64,000 nucleotides of DNA from Peribacillus simplex (GTDB lineage Bacteria; Bacillota; Bacilli; Bacillales; DSM-1321), in contig NZ_LNNH01000029.1 of the NCBI RefSeq assembly GCF_001542915.1, forward strand, positions 62,001-126,000. The letters are read 5' to 3'. Position 1 is the first letter of the stretch, and each line of letters starts with the position of its first letter. Shown piece after piece: positions 25,724 through 35,060 of this stretch. The notes below the pieces were generated by a model. It ran no database searches and was not told the origin of the DNA. It was given only the letters and a program-made list of their open reading frames with translations. The translations under genes were made by a program, and so were the position numbers.

Positions 25724-25807
25724 TTAGCAATAGGCTGCTCCCACAATTATTAATAAAATGAATAACACTACTAACAAGGCGAAACCTCCGTTAAATCCAT
25801 TACTCAT
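25724..25807 (-). CDS. YjcZ family sporulation microprotein, copy 2
   Basis: A 27-residue paralogue of the gene 180 bases away: MSNGFNGGFALLVVLFILLI plus a short AAYC end. The ATG at 25807 has an AGGAGGTAG site. Both copies share the FAL-VVLFILL core. Each has its own ribosome binding site and upstream region, so they may be separately transcribed. Confidence 0.82.
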   Translation of the reverse strand: MSNGFNGGFALLVVLFILLIIVGAAYC

Positions 25808-25919
25808 TATACTACCTCCTTTTGGTGTCCTCGATTTATCATATGTAGATGTTCATGATCTGGGTAGGTATCTGCCCATTTTTCAAAAAATTCTTATTCA
25901 TACATCAATATATTATTTT

Positions 25920-25947
25920 TTGTAAAGTAACCAGAATATGTTATAGT
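25920..25947 (+). promoter_or_regulatory. Promoter of prsA
   Basis: TTGTAA (25920-25925), 16 bases, TATAGT (25942-25947), 60 bases before the start codon. Confidence 0.55.
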
Positions 25948-26007
25948 TAATTTTGTGGAAATACGAAGATTAGTAAACCAGAAACTTAAAATTAGGAGTT
26001 GTTCTCA

Positions 26008-26874
26008 ATGAGGAAATGGGCATTATCAATTGCTGTGACTGCAGGGCTGATTGGACTTACAGCATGCAACAGCGACAAAGAGGCAGTCGTGGAAACGAAA
26101 GCGGGGGATATATCGAAAGAAGAATTTTACAATGTCATGAAGGACCGTTATGGTGACACCGTTCTTCAGGAACTTGTTTATGAAAAAGTTCTTTCTGAAA
26201 AATATACAGTAACGGATAAAGAAGTTAAGGCTAAAACGGCAGAACTTAAAGAGCAAATGGGTGATAATTTCCAAACGGCCCTAGCCTCTTCCGGATATAA
26301 GAGCGAAGATGATCTTAAGCGTGCACTTAGGATCGGCATGCTTCAAGAAAAAGCTGCCGTTGCTGATATTACAGTCAAAGAAGCTGATGTGAAAAAAGCA
26401 TATGAAGACTACAAACCACAAATCAAAGCTAGGCATATTCTGGTAAAAGACCAAAAAACAGCTGATGAAGTGAAAGCTAAATTGGATAAAGGTGAAGACT
26501 TCGCCAAACTTGCTAAAGAATATTCAACAGACACTGGGTCTGCTGAAAAAGGCGGCGAACTTGGCTGGTTCGGAAAAGGTGAAATGGTTCCTGCATTCGA
26601 AGAGCAAGCCTACAAGATGAAGAAAGACGAAATCAGTAAACCGGTTAAATCGGATTATGGCTACCACATCATCCAACTTGAAGATATGAAAGAAAAGAAA
26701 TCGTACAAGGATATGAAAAAAGATCTAGAATATGATTTGAAAGTCGCGCAAATCGACCAAACCAAGGTTCAAGATATTTTGAATGCTGAAGTGAAAAAAG
26801 CTGACGTGAAAATTAAAGATAAAGACCTTAAAGACGCCATCACTTCTGGTGACGCAACCAAAGCCGAAAAATAA
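26008..26874 (+). CDS. prsA: Foldase lipoprotein PrsA
   Basis: A 288-residue extracytoplasmic peptidyl-prolyl isomerase anchored by lipid at Cys20 (lipobox LTAC). It folds secreted proteins outside the membrane. The parvulin domain spans about 132-225 ([40 protein letters not shown]), between helical N- and C-terminal foldase arms. The ATG at 26008 follows TAGGAG; an in-frame TTG at 25999 is unlikely. It ends at a strong terminator. The hpr-prsA-yhaL-yhaM neighbourhood matches B. subtilis. Confidence 0.95.
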   Translation: MRKWALSIAVTAGLIGLTACNSDKEAVVETKAGDISKEEFYNVMKDRYGDTVLQELVYEKVLSEKYTVTDKEVKAKTAELKEQMGDNFQTALASSGYKSEDDLKRALRIGMLQEKAAVADITVKEADVKKAYEDYKPQIKARHILVKDQKTADEVKAKLDKGEDFAKLAKEYSTDTGSAEKGGELGWFGKGEMVPAFEEQAYKMKKDEISKPVKSDYGYHIIQLEDMKEKKSYKDMKKDLEYDLKVAQIDQTKVQDILNAEVKKADVKIKDKDLKDAITSGDATKAEK

Positions 26875-26884
26875 TCGGATAAGC

Positions 26885-26919
26885 AAAAGCGACAGGACTT
26901 GGTCCTGTCGCTTTTTTTA
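26885..26919 (+). terminator. Terminator of prsA
   Basis: AGCGACAGGAC and GTCCTGTCGCT with a TTG loop, then seven T. Confidence 0.9.
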
Positions 26920-26920
26920 G

Positions 26921-27103
26921 TTAAGCTCCCTGATTGATATCCTTTTTACGCCTCTCACGCTCTTCTTCCATACGTTCAATGTACTTCTGGCCTTCCTTCT
27001 CTATCCAAGCATCATCTATGAGGCGCTCCTGCCTAGCTGTCCAAATTGACATGACTGCACTGACAATTATTCCAATAAACACGAACCAGATCCAAATTGG
27101 CAT
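26921..27103 (-). CDS. yhaL: Sporulation protein YhaL
   Basis: A 60-residue protein with one N-terminal transmembrane helix (IWIWFVFIGIIVSAVMSIW) and a charged tail (DDAWIEKEGQKYIERMEEER) that matches YhaL of B. subtilis. The ATG at 27103 is spaced correctly from GGAGG; one at 27109 is too close. It is convergent with prsA. Confidence 0.82.
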   Translation of the reverse strand: MPIWIWFVFIGIIVSAVMSIWTARQERLIDDAWIEKEGQKYIERMEEERERRKKDINQGA

Positions 27104-27156
27104 GTCCATTACCTCCCAAAAAATCTACTATTCATTTACTAGAGAATATGCGTGAA

Positions 27157-27200
27157 CAAAAAAAATATGCTTCTTTCTCCAACGGAAAGAAGCATATTTT
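27157..27200 (-). terminator. Terminator of yhaM
   Basis: AAAATATGCTTCTTTC and GAAAGAAGCATATTTT stem, followed by a T run on the minus strand. Confidence 0.85.
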
Positions 27201-27201
27201 T

Positions 27202-28140
27202 TTAAAATGTAGGTTTATAAAATGAGCGATTATCGAGCGCGAAGACTCTTTCCGTGAATTCACCCGGCTTCACTTTCTCCAAGGCCCGGTCCATCATATT
27301 GATCTTGGCATCCATGTTATCGATGTAATGCAGCACTTCAGCTTCCCTCACCATTGGCGGTTTGGGGCTGCCCCACTCCGCTTTGCCATGGTGGCTTAAT
27401 ATCAAGTGCTTGAGGATCATGATTTCTTCTGCTTCAATCCCTAACTCCTCTGCTGCTTTACCGATTTCATTCACCATGATGGTTATATGGCCCAATAAGT
27501 TCCCTTCCACCGTGTAAACGGTCGACACAGGTCCAGATAGCTCATGTACCTTCCCTAGATCATGCAGTATGACTCCTGCATACAAAAGGTCACGATCGAG
27601 CGATGGGTAAAGGGTTGATATCGCTTTGGCCAGACCCAGCATCGATACTACGTGATAAGCGAGACCCGACATATACTCATGATGGTTCTTCGTCGCTGCA
27701 GGAAACGTCAAGAATTCATTCTGATATTTCTTAATAAGATGTCTAGTCACCCTTTGGATATTCGGATTCCTCATTTCAAAAATGAATTGAGTGATCGTTT
27801 CCATCATTTCTTCCTGACTTAAAGGTGCCGTTTGAATCAGATCGGCTTTTGTTACGCCATCAGCATCAGATGTGATTCTTATATTGCGGATTTTCAATTG
27901 GCTTCTGCCCCGGTAATTCTGGACTTCACCTTGAACTTTCACGGTAGCTTCGGCACTGTACGTTTTCTCATCAGCCTCGGAGACATCCCACAGCTTCGCC
28001 TCGATCTCCCCGGTTTTATCACACAAAATCAATGTTAGAAACGGCTTTCCATTACTTGCAACCGCCTTTGTACTCGTTTTTATATACATATATATATCTA
28101 CAACTTCACCAATTCCATAGTGAATGATCCCATTTCCCAT
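27202..28140 (-). CDS. yhaM: 3'-5' exoribonuclease YhaM
   Basis: A 312-residue enzyme (314 in B. subtilis): N-terminal OB-fold nucleic acid binding domain (about 10-100) and a C-terminal HD domain. Metal-binding residues are visible in [21 protein letters not shown] and [17 protein letters not shown]. It trims RNA (and DNA) from the 3' end. In B. subtilis yhaM is next to yhaNO; here a two-gene iron module separates them. Confidence 0.93.
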   Translation of the reverse strand: MGNGIIHYGIGEVVDIYMYIKTSTKAVASNGKPFLTLILCDKTGEIEAKLWDVSEADEKTYSAEATVKVQGEVQNYRGRSQLKIRNIRITSDADGVTKADLIQTAPLSQEEMMETITQFIFEMRNPNIQRVTRHLIKKYQNEFLTFPAATKNHHEYMSGLAYHVVSMLGLAKAISTLYPSLDRDLLYAGVILHDLGKVHELSGPVSTVYTVEGNLLGHITIMVNEIGKAAEELGIEAEEIMILKHLILSHHGKAEWGSPKPPMVREAEVLHYIDNMDAKINMMDRALEKVKPGEFTERVFALDNRSFYKPTF

Positions 28141-28251
28141 GCGACTGCCCCCGTTCGATTAAATATCAACATTATAACATATGAACCCTTTCAGTGCGTT
28201 TAGTTTTATCAATCGTGCTGGACATATTAAGGAAACGAAGCTATGTACAAG

Positions 28252-28287
28252 CAAAAAAAGCCAGCCTCTTACCAAGCCTGGCTTTCC
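28252..28287 (-). terminator. Terminator of the iron module
   Basis: GCCAGGC ... GCTGGC-type stem (AGCCAG/CTGGCT) followed on the minus strand by TTTTTTTG. Confidence 0.7.
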
Positions 28288-28298
28288 ATTCCATCTGA

Positions 28299-28994
28299 TT
28301 AACTGTTTTTATTCGGACAATACGCGCATTTTTCCTGTCCATCAATCCGGTAATATAAACAGCATGTCATTCGTTTATAAGGATTCATCGACTCGGGGAT
28401 CGTTTTCCCCCCTAAAAATCGCTTAAATGGTGAACGCCTTTCAATATTCAGCCATATTTCATCTTCCAGCAGACAATTTATGTCCGTTTCAACACGTGCC
28501 TTTATATCAGGCAGTTTCAATAACTCGCTGTACATCCATACCGCATAGCTCCAAATCGTTTCCCACAGTACATGTTTCGATATTTTTGTGGTTTTGGAAA
28601 CCGGGGCGATGGCATCCGCACCAAACCTGCTTAATATCGTCTGGAGGGCAGCGGAGCTTTCCTTCTCCGGGACAATTCCCCACCGGTTTGTTTTCAATAA
28701 AAAATCCGGCAGCCAATGTTCATCTTCCGGATCATCCAAAACTCCCATGTCCCCCAGTGTGCCCTCCCAGGCAAGCCGATGCTTGCTGACCATGTACAAT
28801 TGTGCCGTAACAAAAAAAGCATATCGTCTGAACCACATCGACATGGCTATTTTTGACGTCTCCGCTCCTGTCCGGGCTTGTGCATACGAAATTAGCTCTT
28901 CAACATTACGAATGGTCTTTGAGTCTTCGTTTCCACGTATCGATACGCGAAAGCCTTGCAGCTCTTTTTCCATGGTTGGTGTGAGCTTAACCAT
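28299..28994 (-). CDS. FhuF-like ferric siderophore reductase
   Basis: A 231-residue protein ending in CCLYYRIDGQEKCAYCP, the CC-x10-C-x2-C [2Fe-2S] ligand pattern of FhuF/IucA-IucC C-terminal-like siderophore-iron reductases. Such proteins reduce Fe(III) released from or bound to siderophores in the cytoplasm. Its start overlaps the ABC ATPase stop by eight bases, so the two are translationally coupled. A Fur-type box precedes the pair. Confidence 0.78.
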   Translation of the reverse strand: MVKLTPTMEKELQGFRVSIRGNEDSKTIRNVEELISYAQARTGAETSKIAMSMWFRRYAFFVTAQLYMVSKHRLAWEGTLGDMGVLDDPEDEHWLPDFLLKTNRWGIVPEKESSAALQTILSRFGADAIAPVSKTTKISKHVLWETIWSYAVWMYSELLKLPDIKARVETDINCLLEDEIWLNIERRSPFKRFLGGKTIPESMNPYKRMTCCLYYRIDGQEKCAYCPNKNS

Positions 28995-29811
28995 TGGCCA
29001 TCGCTTTCATCCGGCTTTGTGCGTAACGCCCCTTCCCATACGGGATGCACATGGGACTGCCGAAAATCGGATCAAAGGAGATATGGCATTCCATCCCGAA
29101 TACTTGTTGAACCAACCCGGGCGTGATGATTTCCTCTGGTCGTCCTTCTGCATGTATCGACCCGTCTTTAACCGCAACCAAATTATCCGCATAACGGCAT
29201 GCCAAATTCAAATCATGAAGAACCATAACGATCGTTCGATTCTCAAACTCATTCAAATCGAACAATAAGTCAAGAATCTCGATTTGATGGGTCATATCGA
29301 GATATGTAGTCGGTTCATCCAGCAATATGATGTCCGTATCTTGTGCCAACGTCATCGCGATCCATGCCCGCTGCCTCTGCCCTCCCGATAATTCGTCGAC
29401 AGCACGTTCCTTCAATTCAGACAGGTTCGTTGCTTCGATCGCCTTCTGAACTTTCTCTTCATCCTCGGTACTCCACTGTTTCAACCAACTTTGATACGGA
29501 TACCTTCCTTGTTTCACGAGCTGATAGACGGTAAGACCTTCAGGAGCTGTCGGCGATTGTGGAAGAATCGCCATTTTTCTTGCTACCTCCTTGGATGACA
29601 AAGACGATATCGCCTTGCCTTCAAGCACGATCGAACCCGCTTGCGGCTTCAACAAGCGTGCGACCGATCGCAGTAGTGTTGACTTCCCACAACCATTGGC
29701 ACCGATGAAAACAGTGATCTCCCCTTTGGGTATATCCAAATTCATATCATTTATTATTAATTTATCACCATATCCGAGCGATAAAGACTGTGTGTTAATA
29801 ACTGGTCGCAT
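28987..29811 (-). CDS. Iron-siderophore ABC transporter ATP-binding protein
   Basis: A 274-residue FecE/FhuC-type ATPase: Walker A GANGCGKST (about 36), signature LSGGQRQRAW, Walker B IILLDEPTTYLDM and switch VLHDLNLACRYAD. The permease and binding protein are not in this window, so it must serve partners encoded elsewhere, like B. subtilis YusV. It is the first gene of a two-gene unit behind a Fur box. Start at 29811; the site upstream is AAGGGGAG. Confidence 0.88.
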   Translation of the reverse strand: MRPVINTQSLSLGYGDKLIINDMNLDIPKGEITVFIGANGCGKSTLLRSVARLLKPQAGSIVLEGKAISSLSSKEVARKMAILPQSPTAPEGLTVYQLVKQGRYPYQSWLKQWSTEDEEKVQKAIEATNLSELKERAVDELSGGQRQRAWIAMTLAQDTDIILLDEPTTYLDMTHQIEILDLLFDLNEFENRTIVMVLHDLNLACRYADNLVAVKDGSIHAEGRPEEIITPGLVQQVFGMECHISFDPIFGSPMCIPYGKGRYAQSRMKAMANG

Positions 29812-29850
29812 AAAAATACTCCCCTTATTATGTTAATAATCTAAGTTTAA

Positions 29851-29865
29851 TGAAAATGATTATCA
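29851..29865. promoter_or_regulatory. Fur box upstream of the iron ATPase/reductase pair
   Basis: TGAAAATGATTATCA matches the 7-1-7 Fur consensus TGATAATNATTATCA at 14 of 15 positions. It lies 40 bases before the ATPase start. Confidence 0.8.
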
Positions 29866-30021
29866 CTGTCAATCTTAATGAGCATATTGAACCAAAAACA
29901 TCCTGCAAATAAGTCACTCATTGGCGGACATTCAAGTAAAGATATCAAGTGCTTTTTTTCCGATACATGAAAAATATGGTATCCACACTTCACCCTGATG
30001 CTTTTTGCTCGGCTGTTCAAA

Positions 30022-30165
30022 TACGTGGAGTGGAGCGGAAGACGCGTGACTATACGGGAAAGACGTTTCAAGGGCAAACAAGTGCCTGCATTGGCAAGCA
30101 ACGTACAAAGGGAAAACACAAAAACTGCAGACAAACTCCCTCATTATCGAGAGTTTATCTACAGT
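30022..30165 (+). repeat. Degenerate intergenic repeat with terminal hairpin, copy 2
   Basis: Block GTGGAGTGGAGCGGAAGACG (from 30025) and CGGGAAAGACG, then, about 60 bases on, a hairpin whose arms ACTGCAGACAAACTC and GAGAGTTTATCTACAGT pair fully with G-U pairs on the minus strand. A homologous hairpin is found at 56069-56113. The hairpin may act as a terminator for the leftward gene cluster. Confidence 0.5.
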
Positions 30166-30191
30166 ATGTCAGCCCTCCCTATGAAAGGACG

Positions 30192-30599
30192 TTAACCTAC
30201 GAGCAGGCGTTTCGTACAATGTGCCAGAGATTCATCTTTGATGAAAGTAAATAAATCCCGATTGACCAAAGGCATTATTTCAGCTGCGATATTCCAGGCG
30301 TTGACCTCAATTTGATAAAGGATTTCCGAGCTGCCCGTATTCCAAAGCTCCTCACTCAGCATAGCTAGCTCTGTATCCAGCGCATGCCCCATTTCATGCG
30401 CAAGGATGACCCATGTATATTCCTCAAGCGCATCAAGCGAACCTAGAAAACGCTCACACTGAATTTCGATATCTTTCTTATATAAAGTGATCGTATGATC
30501 TTCGGCAGAATATTTCCCCCCCACACATCGTATTCCAGGGAACTCGTTTTCGACGATTAATCGTAATGACGAATCATGCCGGCTTACAAACTCATTCAT
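30192..30599 (-). CDS. Zincin-like small metalloprotein
   Basis: A 135-residue soluble protein with HEMGH (VILAHEMGHALDTE, about 78-91) and a further Glu (YQIEVNAWNIAAE) that could be the third zinc ligand, the layout of small gluzincin/ImmA-type domains. The ATG at 30599 follows GAAGG; an in-frame GTG at 30614 is less likely. It starts 41 bases after yhaN in the same direction, so it is probably part of a yhaO-yhaN-zincin operon. I do not know this gene from B. subtilis, and the family is unnamed by me. Confidence 0.7.
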   Translation of the reverse strand: MNEFVSRHDSSLRLIVENEFPGIRCVGGKYSAEDHTITLYKKDIEIQCERFLGSLDALEEYTWVILAHEMGHALDTELAMLSEELWNTGSSEILYQIEVNAWNIAAEIMPLVNRDLFTFIKDESLAHCTKRLLVG

Positions 30600-30640
30600 A
30601 TCCAATGCCTTCACTCTCTTTATTCATAGTTTTCACTCGA

Positions 30641-33600
30641 TTATATTCCTCGGATGATCAAATCATTATCTTTTTTCAATATGGAATTGGATAGATGAAT
30701 CACTTGCTTCTCCGTGAAATCCTCCATTACATGTCGATGGCAGGTAAAAAAGAAGATTTGCCGTTTGAGAGAAATTTTTTTCAATAATTCAAGCATCCTT
30801 TTTGTCCTTGTTGCATCAAAATTGACAAAACCATCATCGATGATAAGCGGGAAAGAATCATTTTCAAAAGTATGATCGGCAAGGGCGAGCCTTAGGGAAA
30901 CATAAATTTGCTCGGCTGTCCCGCGGCTTACCTCTTCCACCCCGAATCTCAAGCCGTCACTTCGCTGTACAAAAATCCCTTCTCCTGAATGATCAAGGAT
31001 GATTTTCGAATAGCGCCCATTCGTCAAAAAGGCAAAGTGTCGCTCGGCATCTGCGATGACCTTGGGCAGACGTTCCCTTTTATATCGATCCAAAGTTTTA
31101 TTCAATAAGCGTTTGGCTATGGCCAATTTCGCCCATTCTTTCGCTTCTTCATTGAACGCCGCTTTTTCTTCATAAAACTTATTAAGTAAATCGTCATAAA
31201 CACCTGATGATTCAAGACGTTTTATCTGATGCTTCGTGTCAGTCAGTTTTTCCAGTAATGCTGATTTCACTTTTACAGCATCCTTTTGTTTGCGCTCTAA
31301 ATCTTCAAATGCATAAGTGGTGATCCGTTGTTTAACATACGTTTGTATTCGTTCAGGGAGCATTCTCGATTGCTCAATTTGAATCGCAATCAACCCGAGT
31401 TGATTTTGCAGGGAGCCTTTCTTTTCGGACAAGGCAGCGTGATGTCTGAACTCTTCCTCAGCATTGACCTTCGCTAATCCAAAAAGCTGCTCGATTTCGG
31501 CATCAAGATACTCTTTTTCCATCGTCAGCTGCTCGATTTCATTCCGCAAACGGATTCGTTCCTGCAGCCACTGCGTGCGCTGGACGGATACCTCCAAAGC
31601 ATTGTTCAATTCCCGCTTTAAAAGGCCGATCGCTTCACGCCAAGTAGATGGCTCAACATCAAGGCTGTGGGCAAAATGTAATAAAACCTTCGCTTTGCTA
31701 TCAAATTCTTCATTTAAATATTGATGCCGCTTGATCGCTTCATATTTCCTTTCAACGGCAGTTTTCCAATCTTCAAGCATTTCAAATACAGACTCAAGAT
31801 TGATTTCCATGCCAGGAAAGGACATGCCCCATCCGTTCAGGATGCTTTTCATTTCTTTATCCAATTCGTCCCTTCCAGCTTCCCAAGCCGCATACTCCTG
31901 AATGGTCGCTTCGAAAGCCTCCTCCCGTTCCCCATACTTGAACCTTTCCGTTTCCAACTGCCTTTGGAGACGGTCATCCAATTCCAGCAATTGTCCCATC
32001 GACTCTCCATCATGATCCAGATTGGCTTCACTGCCAAGTGCCGACCTTTTTCGTTTCATGTCATCCAATTGCCGGATATGCCCTGATAATATCATTTCTC
32101 CTTTGGAAAGATATCTGGAAACCACAAACAGGACCGCCGCGGCCAGAAGTATCATGGAAAGCAGCAACTGTTCACTGAAATAACAGCTGATCGCACCTAA
32201 ACATAGCAGTGCTACTATACTTCCATTCATGATTAGGGAACGTTTGCGATCCTGAGCCTCCTGCTTCTCCTGTAGGGCCAATTGCTTCTCGAGTTCAAGT
32301 ATTTGCTCATCAAGAATGAGCCTTTTGACCGTGTTAAATTCACGGTTATGTTGCTTGTTGTATAAAGATTCAAGCTTGCTTCGTTTTTCCACGGACATTA
32401 CCTGGGATGCTATCTCCTTCAAGCGGGCTTCTGCCGTCTCCAAACTGACCTTTTGCAGCCCATATTTCTCATCCAGCTGTTTTTTAGCATTTTGGAGTTG
32501 ATGCTTATCCCTCTCCATCCGCTTGACCTTTTCCTTCATGAATGCACTGATATCGAGATTGCTCAATTCATCATCGGGTTCATCGAGGAATAGGTCCTGC
32601 TTCACCTTTTCGATATACTTTTCTTCCATCAGGCATTCGTGTTCCGCCCTCCGAAGGTCCAGCTCGAGCTTCTCCAATAAAGTGCCTTGGTTGACTGCAA
32701 GTTCGATCTGCTCTTTGTGCACCTTGATGAACGGTTTTATTTCGAATTCAACGAGATTCCCTTCAAGTTTGTTCAGTTTTTCTGTCAATGCTGCTAATTG
32801 CGCCTTCATCGGCATTGCCACTGCTTGGAGCTGCTCAAGTCTTTTTAAACCATCAACAGGAAAACTTACATCCTTGATATTGCTTATCTCCGATTCAATT
32901 TTCGCCTGCTCCTCAATCAAGGGCTTGATTCTCAGGAACGTACCCACATCCATAAGATCGTTTTCTATCTCTTGGATAGCTTCCGTAATTTCAGCAAGCC
33001 TCTCCTTAAGTTCTTTCTCTTCCTGCAAAAATGCGGTATATGACTGCTGCTCCTGTTCTGATGCCTTAACCTTTTTCTGCAATTCCTTAAGTTCTTTTAT
33101 TTTTACATTCAAAAGGGGTTTTTGGCCTGATGGCTTGAATAGCCGATCGAGTTCTTTTTGCAATTTCGTCTCTGCTTCAAGAAGCTTATCATTCCCGACC
33201 AGTCCAGCTGACAACAGATACTTGCTCATGGTTCCTTCACTTAGCGTATGTAAACCTTGAAGTCCTTGAAGGTCGAAAGAAAAAATGGCTTGGTAGTAGT
33301 TTTTATCTACGCCATGGAGAATTTCATTAAGCTCCTTTTCACCCGCGACCCTCCCATCTTCGAAGGTGATCGATACATCCCCAGTTGCCTTTCCCTTCAC
33401 TCGCTCAATAACGATTTCCCCATGTTTTTTTGTTAAAAGAGTGAGCCTTCCCCCATATTTGGCATGCATCTTAGGCTCGTAGCGCGGTTCATTTTGAACT
33501 CTTGTCGGAAACCCAAATAAAATACTATGCATGAAAGACATGATGGTCGACTTGCCAGATTCATTTTCGCCAAAGAATACCTGCATCCGGCCCAGTTCCG

Positions 33601-33658
33601 GGAAATGCTGGTTTTCCAGTTTGCCATAACCATAAACATGGAGGTCCTTTATGATCAA
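30641..33658 (-). CDS. yhaN: SbcC/Rad50-like ATPase YhaN
   Basis: A 1005-residue SMC-like ATPase. N-terminal Walker A FFGENESGKSTIMS (about 28-42), long coiled coils on both sides of a central membrane hairpin (about 473-520, two hydrophobic helices), and a C-terminal ABC-type signature/Walker B (VSRGTAEQIYVSLRLAL, PLIIDDGFVNFD). Unlike SbcC it has a membrane segment instead of a zinc hook. It starts with TTG at 33658 after GGAGGAGGAG and pairs with the YhaO nuclease 20 bases upstream. A role in DNA end processing or repair at the membrane is inferred from family. Confidence 0.92.
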   Translation of the reverse strand: MIIKDLHVYGYGKLENQHFPELGRMQVFFGENESGKSTIMSFMHSILFGFPTRVQNEPRYEPKMHAKYGGRLTLLTKKHGEIVIERVKGKATGDVSITFEDGRVAGEKELNEILHGVDKNYYQAIFSFDLQGLQGLHTLSEGTMSKYLLSAGLVGNDKLLEAETKLQKELDRLFKPSGQKPLLNVKIKELKELQKKVKASEQEQQSYTAFLQEEKELKERLAEITEAIQEIENDLMDVGTFLRIKPLIEEQAKIESEISNIKDVSFPVDGLKRLEQLQAVAMPMKAQLAALTEKLNKLEGNLVEFEIKPFIKVHKEQIELAVNQGTLLEKLELDLRRAEHECLMEEKYIEKVKQDLFLDEPDDELSNLDISAFMKEKVKRMERDKHQLQNAKKQLDEKYGLQKVSLETAEARLKEIASQVMSVEKRSKLESLYNKQHNREFNTVKRLILDEQILELEKQLALQEKQEAQDRKRSLIMNGSIVALLCLGAISCYFSEQLLLSMILLAAAVLFVVSRYLSKGEMILSGHIRQLDDMKRKRSALGSEANLDHDGESMGQLLELDDRLQRQLETERFKYGEREEAFEATIQEYAAWEAGRDELDKEMKSILNGWGMSFPGMEINLESVFEMLEDWKTAVERKYEAIKRHQYLNEEFDSKAKVLLHFAHSLDVEPSTWREAIGLLKRELNNALEVSVQRTQWLQERIRLRNEIEQLTMEKEYLDAEIEQLFGLAKVNAEEEFRHHAALSEKKGSLQNQLGLIAIQIEQSRMLPERIQTYVKQRITTYAFEDLERKQKDAVKVKSALLEKLTDTKHQIKRLESSGVYDDLLNKFYEEKAAFNEEAKEWAKLAIAKRLLNKTLDRYKRERLPKVIADAERHFAFLTNGRYSKIILDHSGEGIFVQRSDGLRFGVEEVSRGTAEQIYVSLRLALADHTFENDSFPLIIDDGFVNFDATRTKRMLELLKKISLKRQIFFFTCHRHVMEDFTEKQVIHLSNSILKKDNDLIIRGI

Positions 33659-33678
33659 CGCTTCTCCTCCTCCCTTAC

Positions 33679-34887
33679 CTATTCGTTCGTTTCAAACACC
33701 TTCAAAAGCCATCTTTCCGCTTCATCCAAAAGTGACTTCTGCTCTTTTGGTTCCATCGAATCAAGAAACCTTCTTGCAATCGGGTGATGATAAAGAGCGG
33801 CAGAGGCCGCCTCCGTATCCTCAAACTCGGAAGCAAGCTCTGAAATCTCAGCCACAAATGGAGATACCTTGCTTGACCTTATCATCGGCATTGTCTGGAT
33901 GAGCTTGATTTTATACACCCAGACAAACGCTTCCGCTTGCTCTTCTTCTTGTAAAATCCGGGTCAATTCGTCAAGATATTCCGCAATTTCCCCTGCATAT
34001 GCCCCGGCATCCAACTTTAGTTCCAAAAGATAGCTTCTTCCATCCAGGCATTTTTGCTCAATGAGTTCCTGGCATTGCTTGAAGATTGCATCAAAACCCC
34101 CATCTGCTGTTACTTGGATTGTTTCACTATGCCATATCACCCCAGAGGTCCCTATGAATAAATGTCGTCTCAAGTCACCATCGAGTTCGATCAGCATGCA
34201 TCCCTTTTCTCCAGATTCCTTGCGGTTCCTGCCTTGGATATTTCCGGAGTAAATCACCAGGGGGTCCTCTGAAACCACCTGATGCTTATGGATATGCCCC
34301 AGCGCCCAATAATCGAAATCCTTGTCAGCCAGTTCCTTCAGGGAAAAAGGGGAGTAGGGGTTATGTTCCGCGTTGCCTTCCAAATTTCCGTGAAGCAGCC
34401 CTATATGATAATCCGCGCCTTCAGCTTTCATGTAGGTTTCAATCATCCTCTCCTTTACGTGGCGGCGAGGATAACTGAACCCATACAAGTGGACGCTTGT
34501 CCCATCCGCTTTTTCGAACAGTTTCACTTCCGTTTGCCCTGAAAATATGTGGACATTTTCCGGGAGCTCCACAGTAATCCATGTTCCGCTGAGATGATCA
34601 TGATTTCCGTGAATGATATAGGCAGGTATCTGATGTTGCCGTAACTTTTCCATTTCAGTCCGAAAGCGCACCTGTGTCCGGAGACTGCGATTTTCACCAT
34701 CAAACAAATCACCAGACAGGACGATGAAGTCAACCTGATGGAAAATGGCCTCATGAATGATCTTTTGAAAGGCTTTGAATGGACTTTCTCTTAATTCCTT
34801 TACTATCCTTGACGGCAAATCCTTCAGCCCTGTATATGGGCTATCCAGATGGAGATCCGCCGCATGAATGAATTTCACGCTGCTCAT
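33679..34887 (-). CDS. yhaO: SbcD/Mre11-like exonuclease YhaO
   Basis: A 402-residue calcineurin-like metallophosphoesterase. All five motifs are visible: HAADLHLDSP, LSGDLFDGE, IHGNHDH, LLHGNLEG and ALGHIHKHQ. Such proteins cut DNA ends in complex with an SbcC-like ATPase, here YhaN, the next gene. The ATG at 34887 follows GAGGTGAAG; the longer ORF to 34917 has no site. The C-terminal third (about 280-402) is helical and probably binds YhaN coiled coils. Confidence 0.92.
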   Translation of the reverse strand: MSSVKFIHAADLHLDSPYTGLKDLPSRIVKELRESPFKAFQKIIHEAIFHQVDFIVLSGDLFDGENRSLRTQVRFRTEMEKLRQHQIPAYIIHGNHDHLSGTWITVELPENVHIFSGQTEVKLFEKADGTSVHLYGFSYPRRHVKERMIETYMKAEGADYHIGLLHGNLEGNAEHNPYSPFSLKELADKDFDYWALGHIHKHQVVSEDPLVIYSGNIQGRNRKESGEKGCMLIELDGDLRRHLFIGTSGVIWHSETIQVTADGGFDAIFKQCQELIEQKCLDGRSYLLELKLDAGAYAGEIAEYLDELTRILQEEEQAEAFVWVYKIKLIQTMPMIRSSKVSPFVAEISELASEFEDTEAASAALYHHPIARRFLDSMEPKEQKSLLDEAERWLLKVFETNE

Positions 34888-35003
34888 TGCTTCACCTCGG
34901 TATTTCATTTCTTTCACTTTAACATAAACAGAACATACTTTCCCGCCAAATATCAGAATTGTCGCGTCGATTTATGTTATAAACAGTATCGCCACAATCT
35001 TAA

Positions 35004-35054
35004 ATAAAAAGACCGAATGGCTGGTACATTGTCGCATGCACCGCGTTCGGCCTT
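35004..35054 (-). terminator. Terminator of cysK
   Basis: GGCCGAA ... TTCGGTC stem with a 25-base inner region, followed by TTTTTATTT on the minus strand. Confidence 0.65.
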
Positions 35055-35060
35055 CTACTT

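Larger units (their letters stand above)
29812..30191. other. Intergenic region with Fur box and repeat remnants
   Basis: No convincing gene; overlapping ORFs on both strands are chance. It contains a Fur box, a degenerate repeat block and a repeated hairpin, listed separately. Confidence 0.5.

Noticed and set aside
29847..30254. Several overlapping ORFs on both strands
   Set aside because: They conflict with each other and cover a Fur box, repeat remnant and hairpin; none has a ribosome binding site.
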